From assembly GCA_047972425.1 (NCBI GenBank), contig JBKEAR010000045.1:1-27502 (forward strand): 27,502 bases of DNA, in the 5' to 3' direction. Numbering within the stretch: the stretch's first letter is position 1; each line of letters begins with the position of its first letter. This document shows, piece after piece, positions 15,625-23,374 of this stretch. The stretch comes from JBKEAR01 sp047972425 (GTDB taxonomy: Bacteria; Pseudomonadota; Alphaproteobacteria; JBKEAR01). Both the position numbers and the translations under genes were made by a program. Below the pieces are notes generated by a model. That model did no database searches and had not been told where the DNA came from. It saw nothing but the letters and a program-made list of their open reading frames with translations.

Positions 15625-16665
15625 ATGAAAAAATATATTTGTGCATTGATTTTAGCGACAACAGCAATGACTGCACCTGCAACGGAGAATAATATAATGG
15701 GAAATAATTATCAAAATTTTTACAAAAGCGAAAGCGTAACTCCACAAAAAGTTAGTTTTAAAAACCAGTATAATTTATCGGTAGTGGGTAATTTATATTT
15801 GCCTAAGGATATGGATGCATCTAAAACATATCCGGCAATTGTCGTTGGCCACCCCATGGGTGCGGTTAAAGAACAAGCCTCTAATCTATATGCGCAAAAA
15901 CTGGCCGAGCAAGGTTTTATCACATTGGCAATCGACTTATCTTATTGGGGCGAAAGCGAAGGTTTACGCCGCAATAATGTGGCACCTGAAATTTTTGCCG
16001 AAGACTTTAGCGCAGCAGTTGATTATTTAGGTACACAAAGCTTTGTGGATAGAGGTAGAATTGGCGCTTTAGGTATTTGCGCCAGCGGTAGTTATGCTAT
16101 TAGTGCCGCAAAAATTGATCCGCGCATTTCAGCTATTGCAACAGTCAGCATGTATAATATGGGAGATGCTGCTCGCAATGGTTTAAAAAACTCGGTATCC
16201 GTTGAACAACGTAAGCAAATGATTGTGGTCTCGGCCGAACAACGTTATGGTGAGTTTGAAGGCGGAGAAATTCAACTTTACGGTCTACCAGCAGAAATCG
16301 GCGATGATGCAGACCCGATAACTAAAGAGTTTTACGATTTTTATCGCACTCCGCGCGGTGAATATATACCCGAAGGCTCTACAAGGTTACGTACAACGGC
16401 ACGCCCGGCATCTAGCGAGGTTCGGTTTATGAATTTTTATCCGTTTAATGATATTGAAACCATCTCTCCACGGCCTTTATTATTCATTGCTGGTGAAAAT
16501 GCTCATTCATTTGAGTTCTCACAAGATGCCTATGATCGTGCGGCAGAACCCAAAGAATTATATATTGTGCCAAATGCCGGCCATGTGGATTTATATGACA
16601 ATATAACATATATCCCCTTTGATAAATTAACCAGCTTTTATACAGAAAATTTATCGGCCGAATAA
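15625..16665 (+). CDS. Exported alpha/beta hydrolase
   Basis: This 346-residue protein starts with a signal peptide (residues ~1-19, cleavage near TAPA). The alpha/beta-hydrolase fold is clear: the oxyanion-hole segment VVGHPMGAVKEQ (73-84), AIDLSYWGESEG and the nucleophile elbow LGICASGSYA. By position the nucleophile is Cys152 (G-I-C-A-S), as in dienelactone-hydrolase-like and YcjY-like relatives; Ser154 is an alternative. The acid is probably in AGENAHSFEF and the base is His in NAGHVDLYD near the C-terminus. The substrate is unknown. AAAGGGA precedes ATG 15625. The divergent AraC-family gene is the probable regulator. A stable stem-loop separates it from the cyclophilin-like gene downstream. 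Confidence 0.85.
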   Translation: MKKYICALILATTAMTAPATENNIMGNNYQNFYKSESVTPQKVSFKNQYNLSVVGNLYLPKDMDASKTYPAIVVGHPMGAVKEQASNLYAQKLAEQGFITLAIDLSYWGESEGLRRNNVAPEIFAEDFSAAVDYLGTQSFVDRGRIGALGICASGSYAISAAKIDPRISAIATVSMYNMGDAARNGLKNSVSVEQRKQMIVVSAEQRYGEFEGGEIQLYGLPAEIGDDADPITKEFYDFYRTPRGEYIPEGSTRLRTTARPASSEVRFMNFYPFNDIETISPRPLLFIAGENAHSFEFSQDAYDRAAEPKELYIVPNAGHVDLYDNITYIPFDKLTSFYTENLSAE

Positions 16666-16675
16666 TCAACCCATT

Positions 16676-16705
16676 AGCGCAGGCTTTTTATAAGCTTGCG
16701 CTTAT
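16676..16705 (+). terminator. Stem-loop after the hydrolase gene (weak terminator)
   Basis: An 11-bp stem (16676-16686 with 16692-16702, one wobble) has a TTTAT loop and is followed by only TATTTA. The short U-tract suggests partial termination or 3'-end protection rather than a full stop, so some read-through into the cyclophilin-like gene is plausible. Confidence 0.5.
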
Positions 16706-16720
16706 TTACGGAGCTTAGCC

Positions 16721-17161
16721 ATGATAAAGAATATCAAATATTTTATCTTAGCAATTATATCTTGTTTGATGTTGGCTCATGCAGAGGATAACCCTATGAA
16801 ACTAAAAATAACCAAACTAAAAATAACCATTGATAATAATATTCATTTTGCCACTTTAGAAGATAACAATACAGCCAAAGATTTTTTAGCTCTTTTGCCT
16901 TTATCGGTAAAGCTAAGTGATTATAACAATACGGAAAAAGTTACGACAAAATTATCCAAAAAACTTAGCACAAGCGATGATAGTTTCACCCCGAAAATTG
17001 GCGATATTACCTATTATTCACCTTGGGGAAATTTGGCTCTTTTTTATCGGGGTTTTCACCCGTCATCAGGCTTATATAAAATTGCAACTTTTGATGATAT
17101 GCCCGTTGATGTCTTTGCATCAAACAAAACAATCCAAATAAAATTTGAGCTGAGCAATTAA
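16721..17161 (+). CDS. Exported cyclophilin-like fold protein
   Basis: This 146-residue protein has a signal peptide (residues 1-21, cleavage AHA/ED) followed by a small domain that matches the bacterial cyclophilin-like family: ATLEDNNTAKDFLALLPLSV, then KKLST, GDITYYSPWGNLALFYRGF and a final beta strand. Members have a cyclophilin beta-barrel but no proven prolyl isomerase activity, and often sit near hydrolases and aldo/keto reductases. GGAG lies 8 bases before ATG 16721. An internal ATG at 16796 marks the start that a cytoplasmic relative would use. Just after it lies a perfect 15-base tandem duplication that repeats KLKIT. The function is unknown; the neighbour suggests a link to the upstream hydrolase. 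Confidence 0.78.
   Translation: MIKNIKYFILAIISCLMLAHAEDNPMKLKITKLKITIDNNIHFATLEDNNTAKDFLALLPLSVKLSDYNNTEKVTTKLSKKLSTSDDSFTPKIGDITYYSPWGNLALFYRGFHPSSGLYKIATFDDMPVDVFASNKTIQIKFELSN
16799..16828 (+). repeat. 15-base perfect tandem duplication in coding sequence
   Basis: AAACTAAAAATAACC occurs twice in direct succession (16799-16813 and 16814-16828). It keeps frame and doubles KLKIT at the start of the mature domain. The lack of any base difference suggests a recent event. Confidence 0.9.
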
Positions 17162-17236
17162 TAATATTCATTACCTTACTGTTGCCCCAATTTATTTTTA
17201 GCTTAAAGATATAAAAATAACTTAGGAGTTTAGGTA

Positions 17237-18646
17237 ATGAATTTTAAAACAGCTATATTAGCAACATCTATTTTGGCTTCATCTGTCGCCATGGGTGATG
17301 ATTTGGTAACCACCACCGATGACCGTAGCGATTTATCCATGACCGTTTATACCAATGGCCTTGCTATGGTGCAAGATCAACGCCAAGTGAATATCCCCGC
17401 AGGGCAACACATGCTCTCTTTTGAAGGTGTATCGAACCTTTTAAATGCACCATCGGCTTTATTTGGTGGTGAAAATTTATTGGTTTTACAACAAGTTTTC
17501 GATTATGCCTTAATGTCTGATGCCAATATGCTCCGCCTTTCCGAAGGGCAAGAAATTCAGCTTATACGCAATAACCCCGTAACCGGGCAAGAGGAAGTAG
17601 AAACTGCAACGATTATTACGACAAAACCTCAACTTGTTGTAAAAACCAAACGCGGTATAGAAACCAATTTGGGTGATAAACGCATTGTGTTTAATAACAT
17701 ACCCAATGGCCTCAGCAAAGCCCCTGCCCTTAAACTTTATTTAAATGCCGAAAGCGCAGGCGATAAAAAGGTAGACCTCACTTATTTAACCGATGGGCTT
17801 AACTGGAATGCTGATTATATCGGCCGCCTTAACCATGACCGAACAAAAATGGAAGTTCGTGCCTTAGCAACCATTACCAATAATACCGAGGTTGCCTTTG
17901 ACAATACCGCAATGAATGTAATTGCAGGTGATGTACAGCGTATGGTTTCGCCCGTTGCTTATGAGGGTGTAATGATGGAAGCCGCCGATATAAGCGCAAA
18001 ATTCTATGCACCGCGCCACCAAGCATTAGGGAATTTTCAGCTATTTAAACTACCCGAAAAAGTATCGTTAGAAAGCCAACAAACCCGCCAATTTCCGTTA
18101 CTTCCAATTACAACGGTAGATACGACCCAAAGCTTTGTTGCCAACCATTATTTTAGCGGACAAAAAGAGGTTTACGACCCCAATTATATCGAACGCCCCC
18201 AAACCTATATTATATTCGACAATACACTCAACAGCCCCATGCCCCAAGGTGCATTTAGGGTTTATGAAACTGATAGTGACAATAAAGATCATTTTACCGG
18301 TGAAATGTATATTGAAGATACGGCAGAAAACGAGCCTGTACGTTTAGAGTTAGGGCAATCGTTCAATTTGCGGGTTTATCGCAAGCAAACGGAATGGACA
18401 GGCAAAGATAAACTCGGCTCTGCCAAAGCCAGTTACGAAGTCAAAATTACCAATGCCGCCGAAACTGATGCGATTGTTTATGTGCAAGAAAGCATGGCCG
18501 GTAATGCAAAAATTATCAAAGAAAGCATTAAGGGCGAGCAAATTGATAGCTCAACTTATCAATGGGCAGTGACTGTTCCGGCAAAAGGTGAGGCAAGTAT
18601 TGATTACGGATTATCAGTATCGTTGTTAAATTCATTTTCTAACTAA
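17237..18646 (+). CDS. Exported DUF4139-domain protein
   Basis: This 469-residue protein has a signal peptide (residues 1-20, VAMG/DD) and no further membrane segment, so it is periplasmic or secreted. The middle contains YLTDGLNWNADYIGRLN, the best-conserved stretch of DUF4139 (usually YLTxGLSWxADY), followed by a beta-rich domain with YIIFDNTLNSPMPQGAFRVY and a C-terminal Ig-like part ending SIDYGLSVSLL. No enzymatic motif is visible. DUF4139 domains also occur in mucoidy-inhibitor-like proteins, but their biochemical role is unproven. AGGAG sits about 8 bases upstream of ATG 17237. It is 75 bases after the cyclophilin-like gene with no terminator between, so shared transcription is possible. 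A strong terminator follows. Confidence 0.85.
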   Translation: MNFKTAILATSILASSVAMGDDLVTTTDDRSDLSMTVYTNGLAMVQDQRQVNIPAGQHMLSFEGVSNLLNAPSALFGGENLLVLQQVFDYALMSDANMLRLSEGQEIQLIRNNPVTGQEEVETATIITTKPQLVVKTKRGIETNLGDKRIVFNNIPNGLSKAPALKLYLNAESAGDKKVDLTYLTDGLNWNADYIGRLNHDRTKMEVRALATITNNTEVAFDNTAMNVIAGDVQRMVSPVAYEGVMMEAADISAKFYAPRHQALGNFQLFKLPEKVSLESQQTRQFPLLPITTVDTTQSFVANHYFSGQKEVYDPNYIERPQTYIIFDNTLNSPMPQGAFRVYETDSDNKDHFTGEMYIEDTAENEPVRLELGQSFNLRVYRKQTEWTGKDKLGSAKASYEVKITNAAETDAIVYVQESMAGNAKIIKESIKGEQIDSSTYQWAVTVPAKGEASIDYGLSVSLLNSFSN

Positions 18647-18657
18647 TCCCTAAGGGC

Positions 18658-18684
18658 GGGAAAAGCTATGGCTTTTCCCTTTTT
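18658..18684 (+). terminator. Intrinsic terminator after the DUF4139 gene
   Basis: GGGAAAAGC (18658-18666) pairs perfectly with GCTTTTCCC (18671-18679) around TATG, and five T follow. It separates the accessory set from def-fmt. Confidence 0.9.
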
Positions 18685-18768
18685 ATGTTATTTTATCGCC
18701 AAAGCTTGAAATTCCGATAAAAAAAATATAATTTAATGCATAATGAATATGGATTTAAGGAATTTTTA

Positions 18769-19311
18769 ATGGCTTTGCTCAATATGGTTTACGCCCCCGA
18801 CCCCCGCTTAAAGAAAAATTGCGATGCGGTCACCGATATTAATAACGATATGCGCCAATTGGCCGATGATATGTTAGAAACCATGTATGAAAAAGAAGGT
18901 GTTGGACTAGCTGCACCCCAAATTGGCGAAACAATCCGTCTATTTGTGATGGATTGCGAACAAATTGCCGCTGAGGAAGAAGATGGCAAATCCACCCCCG
19001 GTAAACCCTATAAATTATTTAATCCGGTGATTTTAGAAGCATCGGAAGAAACCAATGAGCGCGAGGAAGGCTGTTTATCCCTGCCCGGTGTTTTGCAGCC
19101 CGTTACCCGCCCTAAAAAAGTAACCGTAGAATATTTCGATGAAAATGGTAATAAACAAACATTAAAAGCCGATGACCTTACCGCCACTTGCATTCAGCAT
19201 GAGCTTGACCATTTAAACGGCACTTTACTTACCGACTATATGGGGCCGGTTAAACGCCAAATGACCCTGAAAAAACTCCGTAAATGGAAGAAAGATCAGG
19301 AGCATCAATAA
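18769..19311 (+). CDS. def: Peptide deformylase
   Basis: This metalloenzyme removes the N-formyl group from new proteins. The 180-residue protein has all three family motifs: GVGLAAPQ (44-51), EGCLSLPG (100-107) with metal ligand Cys102, and HELDHLNG (144-151) with His144, His148 and catalytic Glu145. I place the start at ATG 18769, with TAAGGA 8 bases upstream, which gives the usual N-terminus ahead of VYAPDPRLKK; a reading from 18736 only adds an unrelated leader. A short acidic insertion (residues ~66-77) precedes KLFNPV and is common in alphaproteobacteria. fmt starts 3 bases after the stop. Confidence 0.96.
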   Translation: MALLNMVYAPDPRLKKNCDAVTDINNDMRQLADDMLETMYEKEGVGLAAPQIGETIRLFVMDCEQIAAEEEDGKSTPGKPYKLFNPVILEASEETNEREEGCLSLPGVLQPVTRPKKVTVEYFDENGNKQTLKADDLTATCIQHELDHLNGTLLTDYMGPVKRQMTLKKLRKWKKDQEHQ

Positions 19312-19314
19312 ACC

Positions 19315-20229
19315 ATGCGCATTGTTTTTATGGGTAGCCCCGAATTTTCGGTAGGCATATTAAAAGAGCTTCACAAAGTACATGAAATCGTTGCTGTTTA
19401 TAGCCAACCACCAAAACCCGCAGGGCGCGGATATAAATTAACCAAATGTGCAGTTCATCAAGCGGCCGAAGATTTTGGCTTAAATGTTCATACACCGAAA
19501 TCTTTACGTAACTTGGAAGCCCAAGCCGAGTTTGCTGCCCATAATGCCGATGTGGCAATTGTTGTGGCTTATGGTTTAATTTTACCCGAAGAGATACTCA
19601 ATGCCCCTAAAGATGGCTGTATTAATATTCATGCCTCCCTTTTACCCCGATGGCGTGGTGCCGCCCCCATTCAGCGTGCCATAGAAGCCGGCGATACCGA
19701 AACCGGCATTACCTATATGCAAATGGATGAAGGTTTAGATACAGGTGACGAACTCCAAAAAATTATCGTCCCCATTACAACCGATGAAACCGGCGGGAGT
19801 TTACATGATAAATTAGCCAAAATTGGTGCACAAAATATCAATGGGCTTTTAGCCAATTTAAATAACATTACCCCACAAAAGCAAAGTGAAGTTGGCGTAA
19901 CATATGCCCATAAACTGAGTCGCAATGAAAGTAAAGTGGATTGGAACTGCCCCGCACAAGAAATTGAACGTCGGTTACGTGCCTTTACCCCATGGCCGGG
20001 TTTATATACCGAATATCAGGGCGAGCGGATTCGTCTATTGGGTTTAAGGATAGAAGATATAAACCACGAATACGAAGCCGGACTCGTTTTAGATACTCAT
20101 CTTTTGATTGCATGCCACCCGAATGCCGTACGTATTACCCGCCTGCAAAAATCAGGAAAAAAACCAATGGATTCAAAAAGTTTTTTACTGGGTAATCCTA
20201 TCGGAGCAAAAACAAAATTCGATAATTGA
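19315..20229 (+). CDS. fmt: Methionyl-tRNA formyltransferase
   Basis: This enzyme formylates Met-tRNA(fMet) using 10-formyl-THF, the step reversed on finished proteins by the upstream def product. The 304-residue protein has the N-terminal MRIVFMGSPEFSV, the formyl-THF site with Asn104, His106 and the SLLP loop (INIHASLLPRWRGAAPIQRA), and Asp142 in LDTGD. The C-terminal OB-fold begins near RLRAFTPWPGLY. It is slightly shorter than the E. coli enzyme but complete. It is 3 bases downstream of def, with AGGAG in the end of def. truA, often third in this cluster, is absent. Confidence 0.95.
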   Translation: MRIVFMGSPEFSVGILKELHKVHEIVAVYSQPPKPAGRGYKLTKCAVHQAAEDFGLNVHTPKSLRNLEAQAEFAAHNADVAIVVAYGLILPEEILNAPKDGCINIHASLLPRWRGAAPIQRAIEAGDTETGITYMQMDEGLDTGDELQKIIVPITTDETGGSLHDKLAKIGAQNINGLLANLNNITPQKQSEVGVTYAHKLSRNESKVDWNCPAQEIERRLRAFTPWPGLYTEYQGERIRLLGLRIEDINHEYEAGLVLDTHLLIACHPNAVRITRLQKSGKKPMDSKSFLLGNPIGAKTKFDN

Positions 20230-20353
20230 TACTTTCAATAAAAAAGCATTATTATCAGTAATATACGGATATTTATTTTGCTTATTTCAAGCTAAAAAAA
20301 CAATTATTCTCCTTGAACTACGCCCAAAATAAGCACATACTGCAAGCTATAAT

Positions 20354-20368
20354 CATAAGATACTTATG
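20354..20368. promoter_or_regulatory. Palindrome upstream of the sulfatase
   Basis: CATAAGATACTTATG is a perfect 6+3+6 dyad 41 bases before the sulfatase ATG, just upstream of an AT-rich stretch that could contain the -10 element. The 180-base gap after fmt has no other clear feature apart from an 8-base inverted pair, TTATTTTG / CAAAATAA. I see no fmt terminator. Confidence 0.35.
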
Positions 20369-20409
20369 GTTGTTTATTATATTTTTAATGAGATTTTAGG
20401 ATATACATT

Positions 20410-21948
20410 ATGAAACATCTCAAGAAAAAGCTATTTGCGGCAACGGCAGGAGCAATGATTTTATCATCTACCGCCATAGCTGCAGAAAAACCAAATATAT
20501 TAATTTTATGGGGCGATGATATCGGTATGTGGAATATTAGTGCCTATCACCGTGGTATGATGGGTGGTGAAACGCCGAATATCGACCGTATAGCCAAAGA
20601 AGGCATGTTATTTACTGACCATTATGCCCAAGCCTCATCTACTGCTGGGCGTGCCGCCTTTATTACGGGGCAATACCCTATGCGTACCGGTTTAAGCACA
20701 GTTGGTGTACCCGGCTCTCCTATCGGGATTACCGATTCCACCCCAACTATAGCCGATATGCTGAAAGACCAAGGTTATGTAACGGGGCAGTTTGGTAAAA
20801 ATCACCTCGGTGATCTTGATGCCATGTTGCCAACTATGCATGGCTTTGATGAATTTTACGGTATTCTATATCATCTGAATGCCGGGCAATATCCGGAGCA
20901 ATATGATTACCCGAAAGACCCAAAATATATTGACATCATTAAAACACGGGGTATCGTAAGCTCTAAATCCGATGGAAAAGGCGGGCAAACAGTAGAAGAT
21001 TTAGGCCCATGGGGTGCAGAAGTTCAAAAAAATCTCGATGCTGATGTTCTCGAAAAATCAATGGATTTCATCAATCGTTCCGTAGAGGCCGATAAACCTT
21101 TCTTTGTATGGCATAACTTTACCCGTATGCATTACCAAACCCATTTAAATGATGAATGGAACGGCAAAACAGGTTATGGCTTATATGCCGACGGCATGGC
21201 CGAAATGGATCATTATGTGGGTGTATTGCTCAAACAGCTTGAAGATTTAGGTCAATTGGATAATACCATTATTATGTTTGCCACCGATAACGGTGCCGCA
21301 AGCAATTCGTGGCCCGATGGCGGCAACCAACCCTTCCATGGCGAAAAAGGTGCCGGCGGTTGGGAAGGCGGCTTTAGAGTGCCCGTTGTGGTTAAATGGA
21401 AAGATCATATCCCCGAAAATCAATATACGGGTGAATTTATGACCATGGAAGATTGGATGCCCACACTTCTTTCTTGGGCGGGCGATAAAACCGCTAAAGA
21501 AGATTTATTAACCGGCAGACAATATAACGGTAAAGACTTTAAAGTCCATTTAGACGGTTATGACCAAAGCGATTTGGTTTTAAATAACGGTAAATCCGTT
21601 CGTAAAGAATTTTATTATTTTACCGAAACCACGCTCCACGGCATGCGTTTTGAGGATTGGAAGTTCTTATTTGTAGACCAAGAAAAATGGATGCAAGCGC
21701 CGCAGCTCGCACTTTCTACCCCTATTGTGATTAACCTAAAGCTTGACCCATTCGAAAGAATGCTCGAAGCTCGTGGTTATGATGAATGGGCGGAAAACCG
21801 TGCCTATATGTTTGGCCCTGCCGGGCAACAAATGGCAAGTTTCTTAGCTACATTCAAAGAATATCCGCCAGCGCAGGAAAGCATGAATGTAAAATTTGCT
21901 GATATGGCCGATAAAATGATGAACCAATCAGCCAATTTATCTAACTAA
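20410..21948 (+). CDS. Exported Ser-type arylsulfatase
   Basis: This 512-residue sulfatase has a signal peptide (residues ~1-25, AIAA/EK) and should cleave sulfate esters in the periplasm or outside the cell. The activation motif is STAGRAAFITG with Ser77 and Arg81: a serine where many relatives carry cysteine. Ser must be oxidised to formylglycine by a radical-SAM anSME, and one is encoded next door. Metal ligands Asp36-Asp37 (WGDDIG) and Asp292-Asn293 (ATDNGA), plus Lys129 and His131 (GKNHLGD) and Lys312 before GWEGGFRVP, are visible. The C-terminal HLDGYD motif is shared with the broken copy at 166-618. The substrate is unknown. AGGA lies about 9 bases upstream of the ATG. Confidence 0.93.
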   Translation: MKHLKKKLFAATAGAMILSSTAIAAEKPNILILWGDDIGMWNISAYHRGMMGGETPNIDRIAKEGMLFTDHYAQASSTAGRAAFITGQYPMRTGLSTVGVPGSPIGITDSTPTIADMLKDQGYVTGQFGKNHLGDLDAMLPTMHGFDEFYGILYHLNAGQYPEQYDYPKDPKYIDIIKTRGIVSSKSDGKGGQTVEDLGPWGAEVQKNLDADVLEKSMDFINRSVEADKPFFVWHNFTRMHYQTHLNDEWNGKTGYGLYADGMAEMDHYVGVLLKQLEDLGQLDNTIIMFATDNGAASNSWPDGGNQPFHGEKGAGGWEGGFRVPVVVKWKDHIPENQYTGEFMTMEDWMPTLLSWAGDKTAKEDLLTGRQYNGKDFKVHLDGYDQSDLVLNNGKSVRKEFYYFTETTLHGMRFEDWKFLFVDQEKWMQAPQLALSTPIVINLKLDPFERMLEARGYDEWAENRAYMFGPAGQQMASFLATFKEYPPAQESMNVKFADMADKMMNQSANLSN

Positions 21949-21978
21949 TTAGGGTAAATTGAAATATATAAAAGAAAA

Positions 21979-22003
21979 GGCCGCTATTTCAGCGGTCTTT
22001 TTT
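21979..22003. terminator. Bidirectional terminator between sulfatase and anSME
   Basis: GGCCGCT (21979-21985) pairs with AGCGGTC (21991-21997), with one wobble, and is flanked by AAAGAAAA on the left and six T on the right. It ends both convergent genes; the T-run overlaps the anSME stop. Confidence 0.85.
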
Positions 22004-23225
22004 ATGGGAAATATTGCTCTTTTATCTGTTTTAAATCTTTTTGAATATGACTGTAAAATGCATAAAGTCCCTCGCATAAATAATTGAGGCCATCTTCGCC
22101 GTCTTTAGTTTTGAGCAAGCGGTTTTTTGGGCATTCCCCCCAACACAGGTTTTTATGTTTACATTCTATACATTGCTTTGGCAATTTGTCGGCTTTATCC
22201 ATACCGAATGTAACTTGCTTTTGCGAAAATGCTAAATCGCCTTCATGCTGATGCAATATATTCCCGATTTTATAATCAGGGTAAACCAAATGATCGCAAG
22301 AATACAAATCGCCATTTTGCTCAACCGCAAGGCTTTTACCGCAAAATGGAGATGTTATACAAAGCTGTGCACCCAAACCCAAATATTGCGAAACGGCAGT
22401 TTCAAACAAATTTACATGCACCCGCCCATAATCAGTTGCACGCCACTCGTCCCATATCTCTATTAAAAATCGCCCATAAGCTTTGGGTGCAACCGACCAA
22501 GGCATTACAAGATTCAACGGATTTACGTTTTTTCTATCGACTACTTCGGGCGAATGTTTCATAAAATAATTAGGCTCTACCGCCGGGCTGAATTGCACCC
22601 GATAAGTCCCGACTTCATCGGCCAAAAACCGATAAACCTCTTTGGGTTTGGCAGAGTTAAAACGGTTCACCACACATAAAGCCGCAAAAGGAACATCATA
22701 TTTTTGCAATAATTTTGCTGCCTGCATCACTTTATCAAATGTGGGTTTGCCGGCTTTATCTATACGATATTTATCGTGGAACTCCTTAGGGCCGTCAATA
22801 CTCAAACCCACATGAAAACTATTTTCTTTTAAAAATTTTGCCCAATCGTCATCAAGCAATGTTCCGTTCGTTTGCAAGTCATTTTCTATGCGTTGGTTGG
22901 GTTTTTTATATTTTTGCTCAAGCGCAACAATTTTTTTAAAATATTCTAAACCGAGCATTGTGGGCTCGCCCCCTTGCCACGAAAATACAACCTCCTCACC
23001 CGTTTGTGCCTCTATATATTGGCGTATATGCTGCTCAAGAACTTTGTCGCTCATCGGTGCAAATTTCGGTTGCTCTAAAAGCTCGGTTTTATGTAAATAA
23101 AAACAATAATCACAATCGAGATTACACGATGCCCCCACCGGTTTAACCATGGTATGAAAGCGATAATAACGGCCATTCGGCAGTGGCGGCAAATGGGATT
23201 TCGGTATGGTTAACTTTGCAGACAT
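22002..23225 (-). CDS. Anaerobic sulfatase-maturating enzyme (radical SAM, SPASM)
   Basis: This 407-residue cytoplasmic enzyme oxidises the active-site Ser or Cys of sulfatases to formylglycine before export, without oxygen. The radical-SAM cluster motif CNLDCDYC (Cys34, Cys38, Cys41) is preceded by the anSME-like FHTMVKPVGASC. FSWQGGEPTMLG and NDLQTNGTLLDDDWAKFL are also diagnostic. The C-terminal SPASM domain carries the extra Fe-S cysteines (FCGKSLAVEQNGDLYSCDHL, then CIECKHKNLCWGECPKNR and CEGLY). It resembles Klebsiella AtsB and other anSMEs. It is convergent with the Ser-type sulfatase at 20410, its obvious client. The remnant at 166-618 may once have been a second client. The ATG at 23225 has an AGAAAGAAG stretch upstream. 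Confidence 0.93.
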   Translation of the reverse strand: MSAKLTIPKSHLPPLPNGRYYRFHTMVKPVGASCNLDCDYCFYLHKTELLEQPKFAPMSDKVLEQHIRQYIEAQTGEEVVFSWQGGEPTMLGLEYFKKIVALEQKYKKPNQRIENDLQTNGTLLDDDWAKFLKENSFHVGLSIDGPKEFHDKYRIDKAGKPTFDKVMQAAKLLQKYDVPFAALCVVNRFNSAKPKEVYRFLADEVGTYRVQFSPAVEPNYFMKHSPEVVDRKNVNPLNLVMPWSVAPKAYGRFLIEIWDEWRATDYGRVHVNLFETAVSQYLGLGAQLCITSPFCGKSLAVEQNGDLYSCDHLVYPDYKIGNILHQHEGDLAFSQKQVTFGMDKADKLPKQCIECKHKNLCWGECPKNRLLKTKDGEDGLNYLCEGLYAFYSHIQKDLKQIKEQYFP

Positions 23226-23327
23226 CTTCTTTCTCTTTATTTATTATTTATTTCGTTCTATCCTATACTGAAACCAATATGAAAGCAAAATAGTTTTATA
23301 CCCTCCTAAGAGTTGATTATTCCATAT

Positions 23328-23355
23328 AATTAAGGTAAAATTTATACCTATAATT
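23328..23355. promoter_or_regulatory. Dyad over the HAD gene promoter
   Basis: AATTAAGGTA (23328-23337) is the near-complement of TACCTATAATT (23345-23355), with one extra base. A perfect TATAAT -10 candidate lies at 23325-23330, so the dyad would cover the transcription start. An isolated TTTATACC half-site also occurs around 23295. No good -35 is visible, which would fit an activator-dependent or repressed promoter. Confidence 0.35.
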
Positions 23356-23374
23356 GAAAATATAGGATGTTATC

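Noticed and set aside
20230..20409. Riboswitch ahead of the sulfatase
   Set aside because: Only short AT-rich inverted pairs are visible; no conserved riboswitch core could be recognised.
22229..23146. Plus-strand ORFs inside the anSME gene
   Set aside because: Shadow frames; the minus-strand radical-SAM protein is fully supported by its motifs.
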